The position numbers were made by a program, and so were the translations under genes. DNA of 14,005 nt from contig JAEWIL010000011.1 in the NCBI GenBank assembly GCA_023387085.1, positions 1 to 14,005 of the forward strand, in the 5' to 3' direction. This DNA is from Pseudomonadota bacterium (lineage in GTDB: Bacteria; Pseudomonadota; Alphaproteobacteria; Sphingomonadales; Sphingomonadaceae). The notes beneath the pieces are model-generated. The model was not told the DNA's origin and made no database searches. It was given only the letters and a program-made list of their open reading frames with translations. Shown here one piece after another: positions 1 to 7,181 of this stretch (position 1 is its first letter; each line of letters begins with the position of its first letter).

Positions 1-861
1 GAGCTGCCCCACGCTCGTCGCGCTCGCGATCGGCGCGGTGACGCCCGGCTGCGCGGCGACCCAGGCGAGCGCAATCTGCGACAGCGTCGCGCCGGTCTCG
101 TCCGCGATCTTCTCCATCACCGCCAGCACCGCCGGCCCCTTGCCCTCGAGATACGCCTTCGCGCGCGCGCCGCGCGGGCTTTTGCCGAGGTCGTCGGCGC
201 TGCGATATTTGCCCGACAAATAACCCGACGCGAGGCTGAAATAGGTAACGACGCCCAGATTCTCGTCGATGCAGAGCGTCTGGAGCGGCCCTTCGAACTG
301 CGCGCGGTCGAGCAGGTTGAGCTCGGGCTGGACGACGGTAAAGCGCGGCAGAGCCTGCTCGTCCGACACGCGCAGCGCCTCGCCCAGCCGCTCGGCGCTG
401 TAATTGGAGGCGCCGATCGCGCGCACCGTGCCCGTATCTACCAGCTCGCCGAACGCACCCAGCACTTCGCCCAGCGGGACGTCGGGATCGTCCTTGTGCG
501 CAAAATAGAGATCGATGACGTCGACTCCGAGCCGGTCGAGCGAACCCTGCACCGCCTCGCGGATACGGTCGGGCTTCAGCCCGCCGGGCATCATCCCGAC
601 CTTGGTCGCGATGAGAATCTTGTCGCGCGCGCCGCTCGCCTTCAGCCAGGCGCCCATCTCGGTTTCGGATTCGCCGCCCTTGTGCCCCGGGACCCACGCC
701 GAATAGACATCGGCGGTATCGATCATCCCGCCGCCGCGTTCGACGAACCGGTCGAGAATCGCGAAGCTCGCCGCACGGTCGGCGGTCATGCCGAAGACAT
801 TGCCACCGAGGACAAAGGGACGGATCGACAGGCCGCTCTGCCCCAGGGCACGTTCGGTCAT
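1..861 (-). CDS. Aldo/keto reductase, C-terminus outside window
   Basis: NADPH-dependent oxidoreductase of the aldo/keto reductase superfamily, cytosolic TIM barrel; the substrate cannot be told from sequence. The 287 codons visible run in frame to the window edge, and the family is usually 310-350 residues, so about 30-50 C-terminal residues are missing. The catalytic tetrad is in place: Asp48 and Tyr53 (MIDTADVYSAW), Lys87 (IATKVG) and His122 (YFAHKDD). The segment AIGASNYSAERL near residue 156 is also typical, and the visible part ends in ...TAPIASATSVGQL, the usual cofactor-side loop. The ATG at 861 lies 2 nt after the stop of the phosphodiesterase gene, with GGGAG inside that gene's 3' end as ribosome site, so the two are almost certainly cotranscribed. 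The sequence resembles the YghZ/Tas-like general stress or xenobiotic reductases, but this is not specific enough for a symbol. Confidence 0.93.
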   Translation of the reverse strand, partial: MTERALGQSGLSIRPFVLGGNVFGMTADRAASFAILDRFVERGGGMIDTADVYSAWVPGHKGGESETEMGAWLKASGARDKILIATKVGMMPGGLKPDRIREAVQGSLDRLGVDVIDLYFAHKDDPDVPLGEVLGAFGELVDTGTVRAIGASNYSAERLGEALRVSDEQALPRFTVVQPELNLLDRAQFEGPLQTLCIDENLGVVTYFSLASGYLSGKYRSADDLGKSPRGARAKAYLEGKGPAVLAVMEKIADETGATLSQIALAWVAAQPGVTAPIASATSVGQL

Positions 862-863
862 GG

Positions 864-1931
864 TTACGCTCCCGCTTTCACCGCCGGCACCGCCTCGCGG
901 GGATTGTCGCTGAACAATCCGTCGATGCCGGTCTTGAGGAAAGCGCCGATCTCGGCGCCTAGGTCACCATGTCCCGCCGGGTTCAGCCCACCCTTGTCGG
1001 CGAGCGGCAGGAAATAATTTTCGCGGCGAAAGGTCCAGGGATGGACCTTCAGCCCCGCGGCATGCGCATCACGGACGAGCGAGGTCGGATCGCCGAGCGT
1101 TCCGATCGCGCCGCGCGGGATCACCATATCCTTGTTCGGCCCGATACCGTCGGCATAGGCGGCGACCGCCTTCAGCCCGGCGGGCGTCGCCATTGCGGCA
1201 TAGGTCGCTTTCGGATCGTCGGCGGGTCCGCCGTCGCCGTCCATGAGCTGGATCAGCGGCAGGTCGCTCCTTGCGCGAATGGCCTTGAGATTGCCGACCT
1301 CGAAGCTCTGGATGAAAACCGGCGCGGTGCGGCCGCGATAGCTATATTTTTCGAGAATCGCGAGCAGCGGCGCCTCGTGCGGCAATCCGATCACGGCGAA
1401 ATAGGTCGGGTGCTTGGTCTCGGGATAGACGCCGACCGGATGCTCGCGCGTCTTGTTCACCCGGACGAGCAGGTCGAGGATTTCGGCGAAGGTCGGAATC
1501 CCATATTCGCCGTCATGCGCCGTCCCGCGCAGCCGCGGAATGCGCTCCTTCGCGCGCAGCGTCTTCAATTCGGCGAGGGTGAAATCCTCGGTGAACCAGC
1601 CGGTTACCGCCTTGCCATCGATTGTCTTTGTCGCCTTGCGGGCCGCGAATTCAGGATGGTCGGCGACATCGGTGGTTTCCGAAATCTCGTTCTCGTGCCG
1701 CGCGACGAGGACGCCATCCTTCGTCAGCACCAAGTCGGGTTCGATGAAATCGGCGCCCTGCTCGATCGCGAGGCTGTAGCTCGCGAGGGTATGCTCGGGC
1801 CGTTCGCCCGATGCGCCGCGATGCGCGATGACAATCGGAGGTTTGCCATCGAGAGTGGGCTGCGCGGCCATCGGTTCAGCGCCGCAGCCCGCGAGCGCAA
1901 GTAGGGCGAACGCCGCGCGCCACGCCTTCAT
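864..1931 (-). CDS. glpQ: GlpQ-type glycerophosphodiester phosphodiesterase, lipoprotein
   Basis: Hydrolyses glycerophosphodiesters (deacylated phospholipid head groups) to glycerol-3-phosphate and an alcohol. The 355-residue length matches E. coli GlpQ. The N-terminus is a lipoprotein signal with lipobox LALAGC, placing the lipidated Cys at residue 16; the next residue is Gly, not Asp, so outer-membrane or periplasmic anchoring is expected. Catalytic and metal residues are visible: His37-Arg38 and Glu46 in AHRGASGERPEHTLASY, Glu64 and Asp66 in FIEPDLVLTKDG, His79 in VARHENE, and Glu171 in VYPETKHP. The C-terminal half keeps AAYADGIGP, VHPWTFR and GLFSDNPREA. The start overlaps the stop of the yffB-like gene by ATGA, and the aldo/keto reductase follows after 2 nt, so this is the middle of an operon. 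It probably scavenges phosphate and glycerol from lipid debris; that role is inferred from the family. Confidence 0.94.
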   Translation of the reverse strand: MKAWRAAFALLALAGCGAEPMAAQPTLDGKPPIVIAHRGASGERPEHTLASYSLAIEQGADFIEPDLVLTKDGVLVARHENEISETTDVADHPEFAARKATKTIDGKAVTGWFTEDFTLAELKTLRAKERIPRLRGTAHDGEYGIPTFAEILDLLVRVNKTREHPVGVYPETKHPTYFAVIGLPHEAPLLAILEKYSYRGRTAPVFIQSFEVGNLKAIRARSDLPLIQLMDGDGGPADDPKATYAAMATPAGLKAVAAYADGIGPNKDMVIPRGAIGTLGDPTSLVRDAHAAGLKVHPWTFRRENYFLPLADKGGLNPAGHGDLGAEIGAFLKTGIDGLFSDNPREAVPAVKAGA

Positions 1932-2278
1932 GCCGCAAAGCGCTGCTGCCAGTCATCGGCCGAAAACCCGACGCTGAGCGCGCCGTCGGCATCGACCAGC
2001 GGCCGGCGGATCATCGCCGGCTGCTCCAGCATCAGCGCCTTCGCCGATGCTGCGTCTAGGTTGTCCTTTTGCGCATCGGGAAGCTTGCGAAAGGTCGTAC
2101 CGCTCTTGTTGAGCAGCTTTTCCCAGCCGAGCGTATCGATCCAGCCCTGAAGCCGCGCCGGGTCGAGGCCATCCTTGCGATTGTCGTGAAAGGCATGGGC
2201 GACGCCATGCTCGTCGAGCCAGCGGCGCGCCTTTTTCACCGTGTCGCAGTTGGGAATGCCGTAGAGAGTCAGTGCCAT
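1928..2278 (-). CDS. yffB: YffB-type ArsC/Spx-family thiol protein
   Basis: Small thioredoxin-fold protein of the ArsC/Spx superfamily, 116 residues, the same size as E. coli YffB (about 118). It matches that family from end to end: LTLYGIPNCDTVKKARRWLDE at the N-terminus with the single redox Cys at residue 11, then GWEKLLNKSGTTFRKL (51-66), MLEQPAMIRRPL (83-94) and VGFSADDWQQRF at the C-terminus. There is only one Cys in the active-site loop, so it lacks the CxxC switch of Bacillus Spx and is unlikely to be a canonical Spx regulator. YffB proteins are thought to be glutathione-dependent thiol reductases, but the physiological substrate is unknown, and arsenate reduction should not be assumed. 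An AGGCGAGG ribosome site precedes the ATG. The gene follows the membrane protein gene by 45 nt and overlaps the phosphodiesterase gene by 4 nt. Confidence 0.92.
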   Translation of the reverse strand: MALTLYGIPNCDTVKKARRWLDEHGVAHAFHDNRKDGLDPARLQGWIDTLGWEKLLNKSGTTFRKLPDAQKDNLDAASAKALMLEQPAMIRRPLVDADGALSVGFSADDWQQRFAA

Positions 2279-2323
2279 GCGCCTCGCCTAAAATCCGCCG
2301 GTTACAGATCGGAGGCAGCGATC

Positions 2324-3001
2324 CTATGCGATGGGGGGCATGTCGGCAATGCGCGCGTTGGCGCTAGCGAGCTTTCCACGCAGCGCGCGCGCAAATCCCT
2401 CGTGCAGCGCCGCCGCGACATCGGGACGCGCGGCCAACCAGGCGCGCAGGCCCGCCGCCGGGATGAACCACAGGCGCGAATTGCTCGTCAGCACGACGGT
2501 GCCGGTCGCGTGCGTGCCGTCGAGCACGGTCGCTTCGCCGATGAGCGCGCCATCGGCGACCGTGCCGACGTCCTGTCCGTCGCGGCGCACCGCGGCGGTG
2601 CCCTCGGCGAGATAGAAAAGGCAGGGCGCCGCCTCATTCTCGCGAATCAGTTCCTCGCCGCGCTTCGCCGAAATCCAGTGCCCCTGGTCGATCAGCGCGC
2701 GCGCCGCCACCGCGCTGAGCCCATCGAAGTGGCGATTGCGAAGCGCCTGCTCCTCGGCCGAAAAACTGACCTTCGCGCGGTTCAGCCACAGGCGCGTGAT
2801 GAGCCCGAGATTGACGAGCAATATAGCGAGGATGAGCAGAGTATAGCCGGTGCCGTGCCAGCCGAAGAGCGCGACCGGCAGCGCGAGCAGCGCGGCGATG
2901 GCAAGGCCGATGCGGACATGATCAACGCGGGCGACCATGCTGACGACCAGCAGCACGAGCAGCGCGCCATACCCAAGCCATGCAGGATTGAAACTGGCCA
3001 T
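2324..3001 (-). CDS. Three-helix membrane protein with degenerate cNMP-binding-like domain (Popeye-like layout)
   Basis: 225 residues. Three hydrophobic helices come first (about 8-25, 31-48 and 51-69), followed by a short charged linker and a cyclic-nucleotide-binding-type beta barrel (about 93-181), then C-terminal helices. Barrel signatures are LIRENEAAPCLFYLAEGTAA (118-137) and the phosphate-binding-cassette position LIGEATVLDGTHATGTVVL (153-171). The cassette keeps Gly155-Glu156, but the arginine that normally holds the cyclic phosphate in CAP/PKA-type domains aligns with Ala165, with His164 beside it. The domain may therefore bind no nucleotide, or an altered ligand. Three transmembrane helices plus a C-terminal cNMP-like domain is the architecture of Popeye-family proteins; that comparison is inference from layout. 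AAGGCGGC upstream of ATG 3001 supports the start. It appears to lead the four-gene minus-strand run. Its function is unknown. Confidence 0.85.
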   Translation of the reverse strand: MASFNPAWLGYGALLVLLVVSMVARVDHVRIGLAIAALLALPVALFGWHGTGYTLLILAILLVNLGLITRLWLNRAKVSFSAEEQALRNRHFDGLSAVAARALIDQGHWISAKRGEELIRENEAAPCLFYLAEGTAAVRRDGQDVGTVADGALIGEATVLDGTHATGTVVLTSNSRLWFIPAAGLRAWLAARPDVAAALHEGFARALRGKLASANARIADMPPIA

Positions 3002-3116
3002 AAGCCGCCTTTTTCGCGTCGAGGTCCCCGCCGGACCACCAGCACCATAACGTACCCGACTGTCGAACGCCTTGACTGCGACGACCCATGCAGCCTTGAT
3101 AGCAATTATTTATCAG

Positions 3117-3135
3117 TTTTCTCTAATCGAGAAAA
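3117..3135. promoter_or_regulatory. AT-rich palindrome in the divergent region before DAHP synthase
   Basis: A perfect 7-bp inverted repeat, TTTTCTC-N5-GAGAAAA, lies in the most AT-rich patch of the window (about 3096-3180), between two divergent genes starting at 3001 (minus) and 3264 (plus). TTGATA at 3096-3101 is a possible plus-strand -35 box, but no convincing -10 box stands at the right distance. Further downstream is a small GC hairpin at 3205-3218 (GGCGC-ATTC-GCGCC) that would lie in the DAHP synthase leader. The palindrome could be an operator or part of a leader hairpin; which regulator or which gene is not shown. Confidence 0.4.
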
Positions 3136-3263
3136 GCATAGGTGCGTAAATGACACCAAAATGCTAATTTTCGCACGCTTTGGCCCCCGGCGCATTGCGT
3201 CGCGGGCGCATTCGCGCCATGGCGGCGCTCGATTCGGACCCCGAAATGCAGAAGACACGAGAT

Positions 3264-4637
3264 ATGACGCAATCATGGCAACCGCACAGCTGGCGTTCGT
3301 ACGAGGCTCGGCAGCTTCCGGCGTATAAGGACAATGCCGCGCTCGCGGCTGCGGAAAGGGAGCTGTCGAGCTATCCGCCGCTGGTCTTTGCGGGCGAAGC
3401 GCGCGAACTGACGAGCGAACTCGCCAAGGTGGCCGAAGGCAAGGCCTTTCTGCTGCAGGGCGGCGATTGCGCCGAGAGCTTTGCCGAATTCCATCCGAAC
3501 AACATCCGCGACACCTTCCGCGTCCTCCTCCAGATGGCGGTCGTGCTGACCTTTGCGTCGAAGATGCCCGTGGTGAAGCTCGGCCGCATGGCGGGCCAGT
3601 TCGCCAAGCCGCGTTCGGCCGATACGGAGGAGGTCGGCGGCGTCGAACTGCCGAGCTATCGTGGCGACATCATCAACGACATTGCGTTCGAGGCCGCTGG
3701 CCGCGAGCCAGATCCGCAACGGATGGTGAAGGCGTACAACCAGTCGGCGGCGACGCTGAACCTGCTGCGCGCCTTCGCGAACGGCGGCTATGCCAATCTG
3801 CACCAGGTCAACGCCTGGACGCACGACTTCATGGACCGCAGCCCGTGGGCGAAGAAATACCAGGAAACCGCCGCGCGCATTTCCGAAGCGCTCGCCTTCA
3901 TGGAAGCGTGCGGCGTGACGCCCGAAACGGTCCCCCAGATCAAGGGCACGAGCTTCTACACCAGCCACGAGGCGCTGCTGCTTCCCTATGAGCAGGCGCT
4001 GACGCGGCAGGACAGCCTGACCGGCGGCTGGTACGACACCTCGGGTCACATGCTCTGGGTCGGCGACCGCACCCGCTTCGAGGGGTCGGCGCACATCGAA
4101 TATCTGCGCGGCATCGGCAATCCGGTCGGCATGAAATGCGGGCCGAGCCTCGAGCCCGACGTGCTGCTGCGCCTGCTCGACACGCTGAACCCGAACCATG
4201 TCGCGGGCCGCATGACGCTGATCACGCGCTATGGCCACGACAAGATCGAGGCGCATCTGCCGAAGCTGGTGCGCGCGGTGAAGGAATCGGGCCATCCCGT
4301 CGTCTGGTCGTGCGACCCGATGCACGGGAACGTCATCAAGACTCCGAACGGCTACAAGACCCGCCCGTTCGAGCGCATCCTGGCCGAAGTGCGCGGCTTC
4401 TTCGCCGTCCACCGCGCCGAGGGCACGCATGGCGGCGGCATCCATATCGAGATGACCGGCCAGAATGTCACCGAATGCACCGGCGGCGCGATGGACGTGA
4501 CGCAGATGGACCTCGCCGACCGCTATCACACCCATTGCGATCCGCGCCTCAACGCGGGCCAGTCGCTCGAACTGGCGTTCCTGCTGGCCGAAATGCTCAA
4601 TCAGGAACTGTCGGAGCGAGCGAAGCAGGCGGCCTGA
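3264..4637 (+). CDS. aroG: Class II 3-deoxy-7-phosphoheptulonate (DAHP) synthase
   Basis: Condenses phosphoenolpyruvate and erythrose-4-phosphate to DAHP, the first step of the shikimate pathway; cytosolic TIM barrel with a divalent metal. 457 residues from the chosen ATG, normal for class II (plant/AroH type). Metal ligands by comparison with the Mycobacterium enzyme are Cys69 (LLQGGDCAESF), His354 (CDPMHGN), Glu396 (GGIHIEMTGQNVTECTGG) and Asp426 (HCDPRLNAGQSLELAFL). Substrate-binding stretches include KLGRMAGQFAKPRS (105-118), GMKCGPSLEPD (289-299) and LITRYGHDKIEAHLPK. The open frame extends upstream to a TTG at 3180, but homology begins at MTQSWQPHSWRSYEARQLPAY, so 3264 is preferred; the ribosome site there is weak (ACGAGAT). 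In-frame ATGs at 3219 and 3246 are alternatives. I see no aromatic-rich leader peptide, so ribosome-mediated attenuation is not supported. Confidence 0.96.
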   Translation: MTQSWQPHSWRSYEARQLPAYKDNAALAAAERELSSYPPLVFAGEARELTSELAKVAEGKAFLLQGGDCAESFAEFHPNNIRDTFRVLLQMAVVLTFASKMPVVKLGRMAGQFAKPRSADTEEVGGVELPSYRGDIINDIAFEAAGREPDPQRMVKAYNQSAATLNLLRAFANGGYANLHQVNAWTHDFMDRSPWAKKYQETAARISEALAFMEACGVTPETVPQIKGTSFYTSHEALLLPYEQALTRQDSLTGGWYDTSGHMLWVGDRTRFEGSAHIEYLRGIGNPVGMKCGPSLEPDVLLRLLDTLNPNHVAGRMTLITRYGHDKIEAHLPKLVRAVKESGHPVVWSCDPMHGNVIKTPNGYKTRPFERILAEVRGFFAVHRAEGTHGGGIHIEMTGQNVTECTGGAMDVTQMDLADRYHTHCDPRLNAGQSLELAFLLAEMLNQELSERAKQAA

Positions 4638-4645
4638 CTTTACCT

Positions 4646-4727
4646 CGTCATTGCGAGGAGCGAAGCGACGCGGCAATCCAGAGTGGGCGTAAACCGCCCT
4701 GGATTGCTTCGCTTCGCTCGCAATGAC
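4646..4727. repeat. Long inverted repeat at convergent gene ends (CGTCATTGCGAG family), copy 1
   Basis: The left arm opens with CGTCATTGCGAG (4646-4657) and the right arm closes with CTCGCAATGAC (4717-4727). The arms continue to pair inward through CGAAGCGA and GCAATCCAG / CTGGATTGC, and the tip is a perfect GGGCG-TAAAC-CGCCC hairpin. The element fills the space between the stop of DAHP synthase (4637) and the stop of the M28 peptidase (4739), which converge. It could form a strong hairpin in either transcript and may act as a bidirectional terminator or 3' stabiliser, although there is no clear T-run. A second copy lies at 8555-8652. Confidence 0.9.
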
Positions 4728-4738
4728 AATCTAAAGAA

Positions 4739-6241
4739 CTATTTTCCCGGCCACCGCTTCGTGTCGGCAAATGCCCGACCCAGCGCGACGTGCAGATCGG
4801 CGTCTTCCGCCGCCCCGCCCAGCGGCACCTTGTCGGAAAATTCGTCGGCGGGGCCGTGATAGTCGCTCCCCAGGAACTTCTCGAGCAGCGGCATGTCTGA
4901 GAAGCTGCCGCCGACCATCAGCGACGTCACACCCTTGGCGCCGAGCGCCCAGCCGTCCTGCCTCTGGACGAAAGCGTCGGCTTCGCCATCGTCATCCATC
5001 TTGCGCCCGAGTTTGGTTGCCACGTCGCGCACCACCGCATCATAGGCGGGCTTGCCGCGCCCGATCGTCGCGACCGGCGTCCCGCGGGGCGAGATCGCGA
5101 TCGTGTCGATGTTGAGCGCGACGGTGATGTCGGCCAGCGGCACGACGGGATTGGCGGCAAAATAGTGAGCGCCGAGCAGGCCTTTTTCTTCCGACGTGGT
5201 TGCCATGAAATAAATGTCGCGGTCGGGCCGCTCGCCGCCCGCAAGGCGCTTCGCAACCTCGATCAGCACCGCGATGCCGCTCGCATTGTCGACCGCGCCA
5301 TTGCAGATCCGGTCCTTCGCATCGTCGGGCGCGCAAATGCCGAGATGGTCCCAATGGCCGAGGAACAGCACCGCCTTGCCGTCGGGCTTCGCGCCGGGCA
5401 GTTTCGAGACGATGTTGTTGCTCTGATAGGAGCGGACGACCGACGTCGTCGCCAGATCAGCCTTCACCGGGAGGGCGGCGCCCTTATAGCGCGCGGCCTT
5501 CGCATCCGTGCGAAGCGCGGCGCCATCCTTGCCCGCCTGCCTGAACATCGCATCGGCGGCGGCCGGCGAGAGGAAGCCCGTCACGGGCGCGCCGGGCTTC
5601 GTCGAGGCCAGCCGTGTCGTCTTGGTGCCGACCGAATGGCGGATCTGTTCCCACAGATCGGCGTCGGTCGCGACGACCAGCACGGCGCTCGCGCCGGCAT
5701 CCGCCAGCATCTGGCGCCGTTCGCGATAGCGCGGCAATTTGTCGCCGAACGGGGCGTTGTCATAGAGCATCACCGCGACCTTGCCGCGGACATCGGCGTT
5801 GACCTTGCCCGCACCGGCGATGCCATAGCCGACGAAGACGAGCGGCAGGTCGGTCAGCGAAACGGTCGCGTCCCGACCGGTTAGGACGACGCCGTCATCG
5901 CCGATCGGGAAATCGCGGCCGCTCACCTTGAACTTTGCGGTTCCGCCGATCGCCTGCGTTTCGATCAGCGGCACGCCCTGCAGCCAAGGCGTCGTAGTGC
6001 CCGGCACGGCTTCCAGCCCCGCCCTCGCCCACTCGCCGACGATATAGGCAATCGTGCGATCCTCGCCCTCGCTACCGGGGCCGCGCCCCTCGAACGCGTC
6101 GCTCGACAGGATCTTGATATGGTTGGCGAGCTGGGCCTCGGTGATCGGCGCATCACCCTTGGCGGGTGCTGCGGATACGACGGGTGGGGCGACGACGAGA
6201 GCGATGGCCGCGATCGCGGCGCGGAATGTCAGGATTTTCAT
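4739..6241 (-). CDS. Exported M28-family metallopeptidase (aminopeptidase) with PA-type insert
   Basis: Zinc-dependent aminopeptidase of the M28 family, 500 residues from the chosen start. A signal peptide (MKILTFRAAIAAIALVVAPPVVSA, cleavage near residue 24) sends it to the periplasm or outside. The N-terminal part carries the LSSDAFEGRGPGSEGEDRT stretch (45-63) usual in these enzymes, then a protease-associated-like insert of about residues 95-260. The catalytic domain has His296 and Asp298 (LGHWDHLG), Asp318 (NGAVDNASG), Glu351-Glu352 (TSEEKGLLGAHYF), Asp379 (LNIDT) and His462 (SDYHGPADEF), which is the full two-zinc set. An in-frame ATG at 6259 would add MPCGAP, but its GGAG touches the start codon with no spacing, so 6241 is preferred with moderate certainty. 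The CoA-ester lyase gene ends 67 nt upstream on the same strand and may be cotranscribed. Peptide substrates are unknown. Confidence 0.93.
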   Translation of the reverse strand: MKILTFRAAIAAIALVVAPPVVSAAPAKGDAPITEAQLANHIKILSSDAFEGRGPGSEGEDRTIAYIVGEWARAGLEAVPGTTTPWLQGVPLIETQAIGGTAKFKVSGRDFPIGDDGVVLTGRDATVSLTDLPLVFVGYGIAGAGKVNADVRGKVAVMLYDNAPFGDKLPRYRERRQMLADAGASAVLVVATDADLWEQIRHSVGTKTTRLASTKPGAPVTGFLSPAAADAMFRQAGKDGAALRTDAKAARYKGAALPVKADLATTSVVRSYQSNNIVSKLPGAKPDGKAVLFLGHWDHLGICAPDDAKDRICNGAVDNASGIAVLIEVAKRLAGGERPDRDIYFMATTSEEKGLLGAHYFAANPVVPLADITVALNIDTIAISPRGTPVATIGRGKPAYDAVVRDVATKLGRKMDDDGEADAFVQRQDGWALGAKGVTSLMVGGSFSDMPLLEKFLGSDYHGPADEFSDKVPLGGAAEDADLHVALGRAFADTKRWPGK

Positions 6242-6308
6242 GGGAGCGCCGCATGGCATCTCCGCCGCATGCAGGCAAGGCGCGTTCGTCGAACGACGAA
6301 TGACGGGA

Positions 6309-7112
6309 TCAGCGCGCCGCGCGCTCCAGCAGCGCGCGCGCTGCCGCGACGTGCATGTCCTCGATCATCCGCCCCTCGTGCCGCTGCGCGCCGCCCGTCG
6401 CGGCGGCGACCAGCGCCTGGGCCTCGGCAATCTCGCGCGCGGACGGCGCGAAGGCGGAGTTGCACGGATCGACCTGCGACGGATGAATCAGCGTCTTGCC
6501 ATCGAAACCGAGGCGCCGGCCCTCGGCCGCTTCCGCCGCGAAGCCCGCCGCATCGTCGATCGCGTTATAAACACCATCGAAGCACCAAACCCCGCCCGCG
6601 CGCGCCGCGAGGACGATCGCTTGGATCGCGTGGCTCATCGCGCCGCGGTCCATGCCGTCGGGCAATTTCAGTTCATGCGCGAGGTCGTTGAGACCCGCGA
6701 TCAGGCCGTGTGTCGACGGGTCAGCGGCGATATCGCGCGCGGCATAGATCGCCTCCGGCGTCTCGATCATTGCGAACAGCGGCAAGCCCAGCCCGCGCGC
6801 CGGATCGAGGTCGGCGGGCGCATCGACCTTTGGCAACACGACCGCGTCGATCGCCAGCCCCGTCACCGCGACGAGATCGGCGGCCTGGTGCTCGCTGCCC
6901 GTCACGTTGATCCGCACCGCGATGCGCTTGCCGGGAAAGCCCGCCGCAACCGCGGCGCGCATCGCGTCGCGCGCCTCAGCCTTGCGATCCGCCGGCACCG
7001 CATCCTCCAGATCGACGATGAGCATGTCGGCGGCGAGCCCGCGCGCCTTTTCGAGCGCGCGCGCGTTCGAGCCGGGGACGTAAAGCAGCGAGCGCGGGGC
7101 AAAATCGGTCAT
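6309..7112 (-). CDS. HpcH/HpaI-family CoA-ester lyase (CitE-like)
   Basis: TIM-barrel enzyme of the citrate-lyase-beta / malyl-CoA lyase family, 267 residues, a normal length for the short CitE-like branch. It would cleave or hydrolyse a 3-hydroxyacyl-CoA ester such as malyl-CoA, citramalyl-CoA or methylmalyl-CoA; the exact substrate cannot be chosen here. Visible family marks are RSLLYVPGSNARALEKA (7-23), IVDLEDAVP with Glu36-Asp37 (32-40), AVRIN with Arg67, VLPKVD (92-97), the metal ligand Glu117 in AMIETPEA, Asp143 in GLNDLAHEL, and GFDGKTLIHPSQV (202-214). The open frame runs far upstream to 8222, but that part lies antisense to qmcA/ybbJ and has no family features, so ATG 7112 is chosen, with a weak AAAAG ribosome site. 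It is not next to other citrate lyase or propionate genes. The M28 peptidase follows on the same strand. Confidence 0.92.
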   Translation of the reverse strand: MTDFAPRSLLYVPGSNARALEKARGLAADMLIVDLEDAVPADRKAEARDAMRAAVAAGFPGKRIAVRINVTGSEHQAADLVAVTGLAIDAVVLPKVDAPADLDPARGLGLPLFAMIETPEAIYAARDIAADPSTHGLIAGLNDLAHELKLPDGMDRGAMSHAIQAIVLAARAGGVWCFDGVYNAIDDAAGFAAEAAEGRRLGFDGKTLIHPSQVDPCNSAFAPSAREIAEAQALVAAATGGAQRHEGRMIEDMHVAAARALLERAAR

Positions 7113-7181
7113 GCGCTTTTCTGTGGCGCAGCCCGGCCATTGCCGCAATAAGGAAGGAGACATTTGCTGAGGGGATGATCG

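Noticed and set aside
969..1904. 311-codon plus-strand frame opposite the GlpQ-type gene
   Set aside because: GlpQ catalytic residues prove the minus strand; this frame is an antisense shadow.
3149..3166. Five-codon ATG frame (MTPKC) upstream of DAHP synthase as an attenuation leader peptide
   Set aside because: It contains no Trp, Phe or Tyr codons, has no ribosome site, and no terminator/antiterminator pair follows.
2069..3328. 419-codon plus-strand open frame across yffB, the membrane protein gene and the divergent region
   Set aside because: It is opposite two well-supported minus-strand genes and of shadow composition. Its end overlaps the start of DAHP synthase in another frame.
3273..4676. 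467-codon open frame antisense to DAHP synthase
   Set aside because: It is a mirror of codon bias in a GC-rich gene: Arg/Ala/His-rich, no domain features, no ribosome site, and DAHP synthase on the other strand is certain.
4646..4727. Possible CRISPR or insertion-sequence end
   Set aside because: There is one inverted pair, no regular spacer array, no target-site duplication and no transposase; it is a dispersed palindromic repeat.
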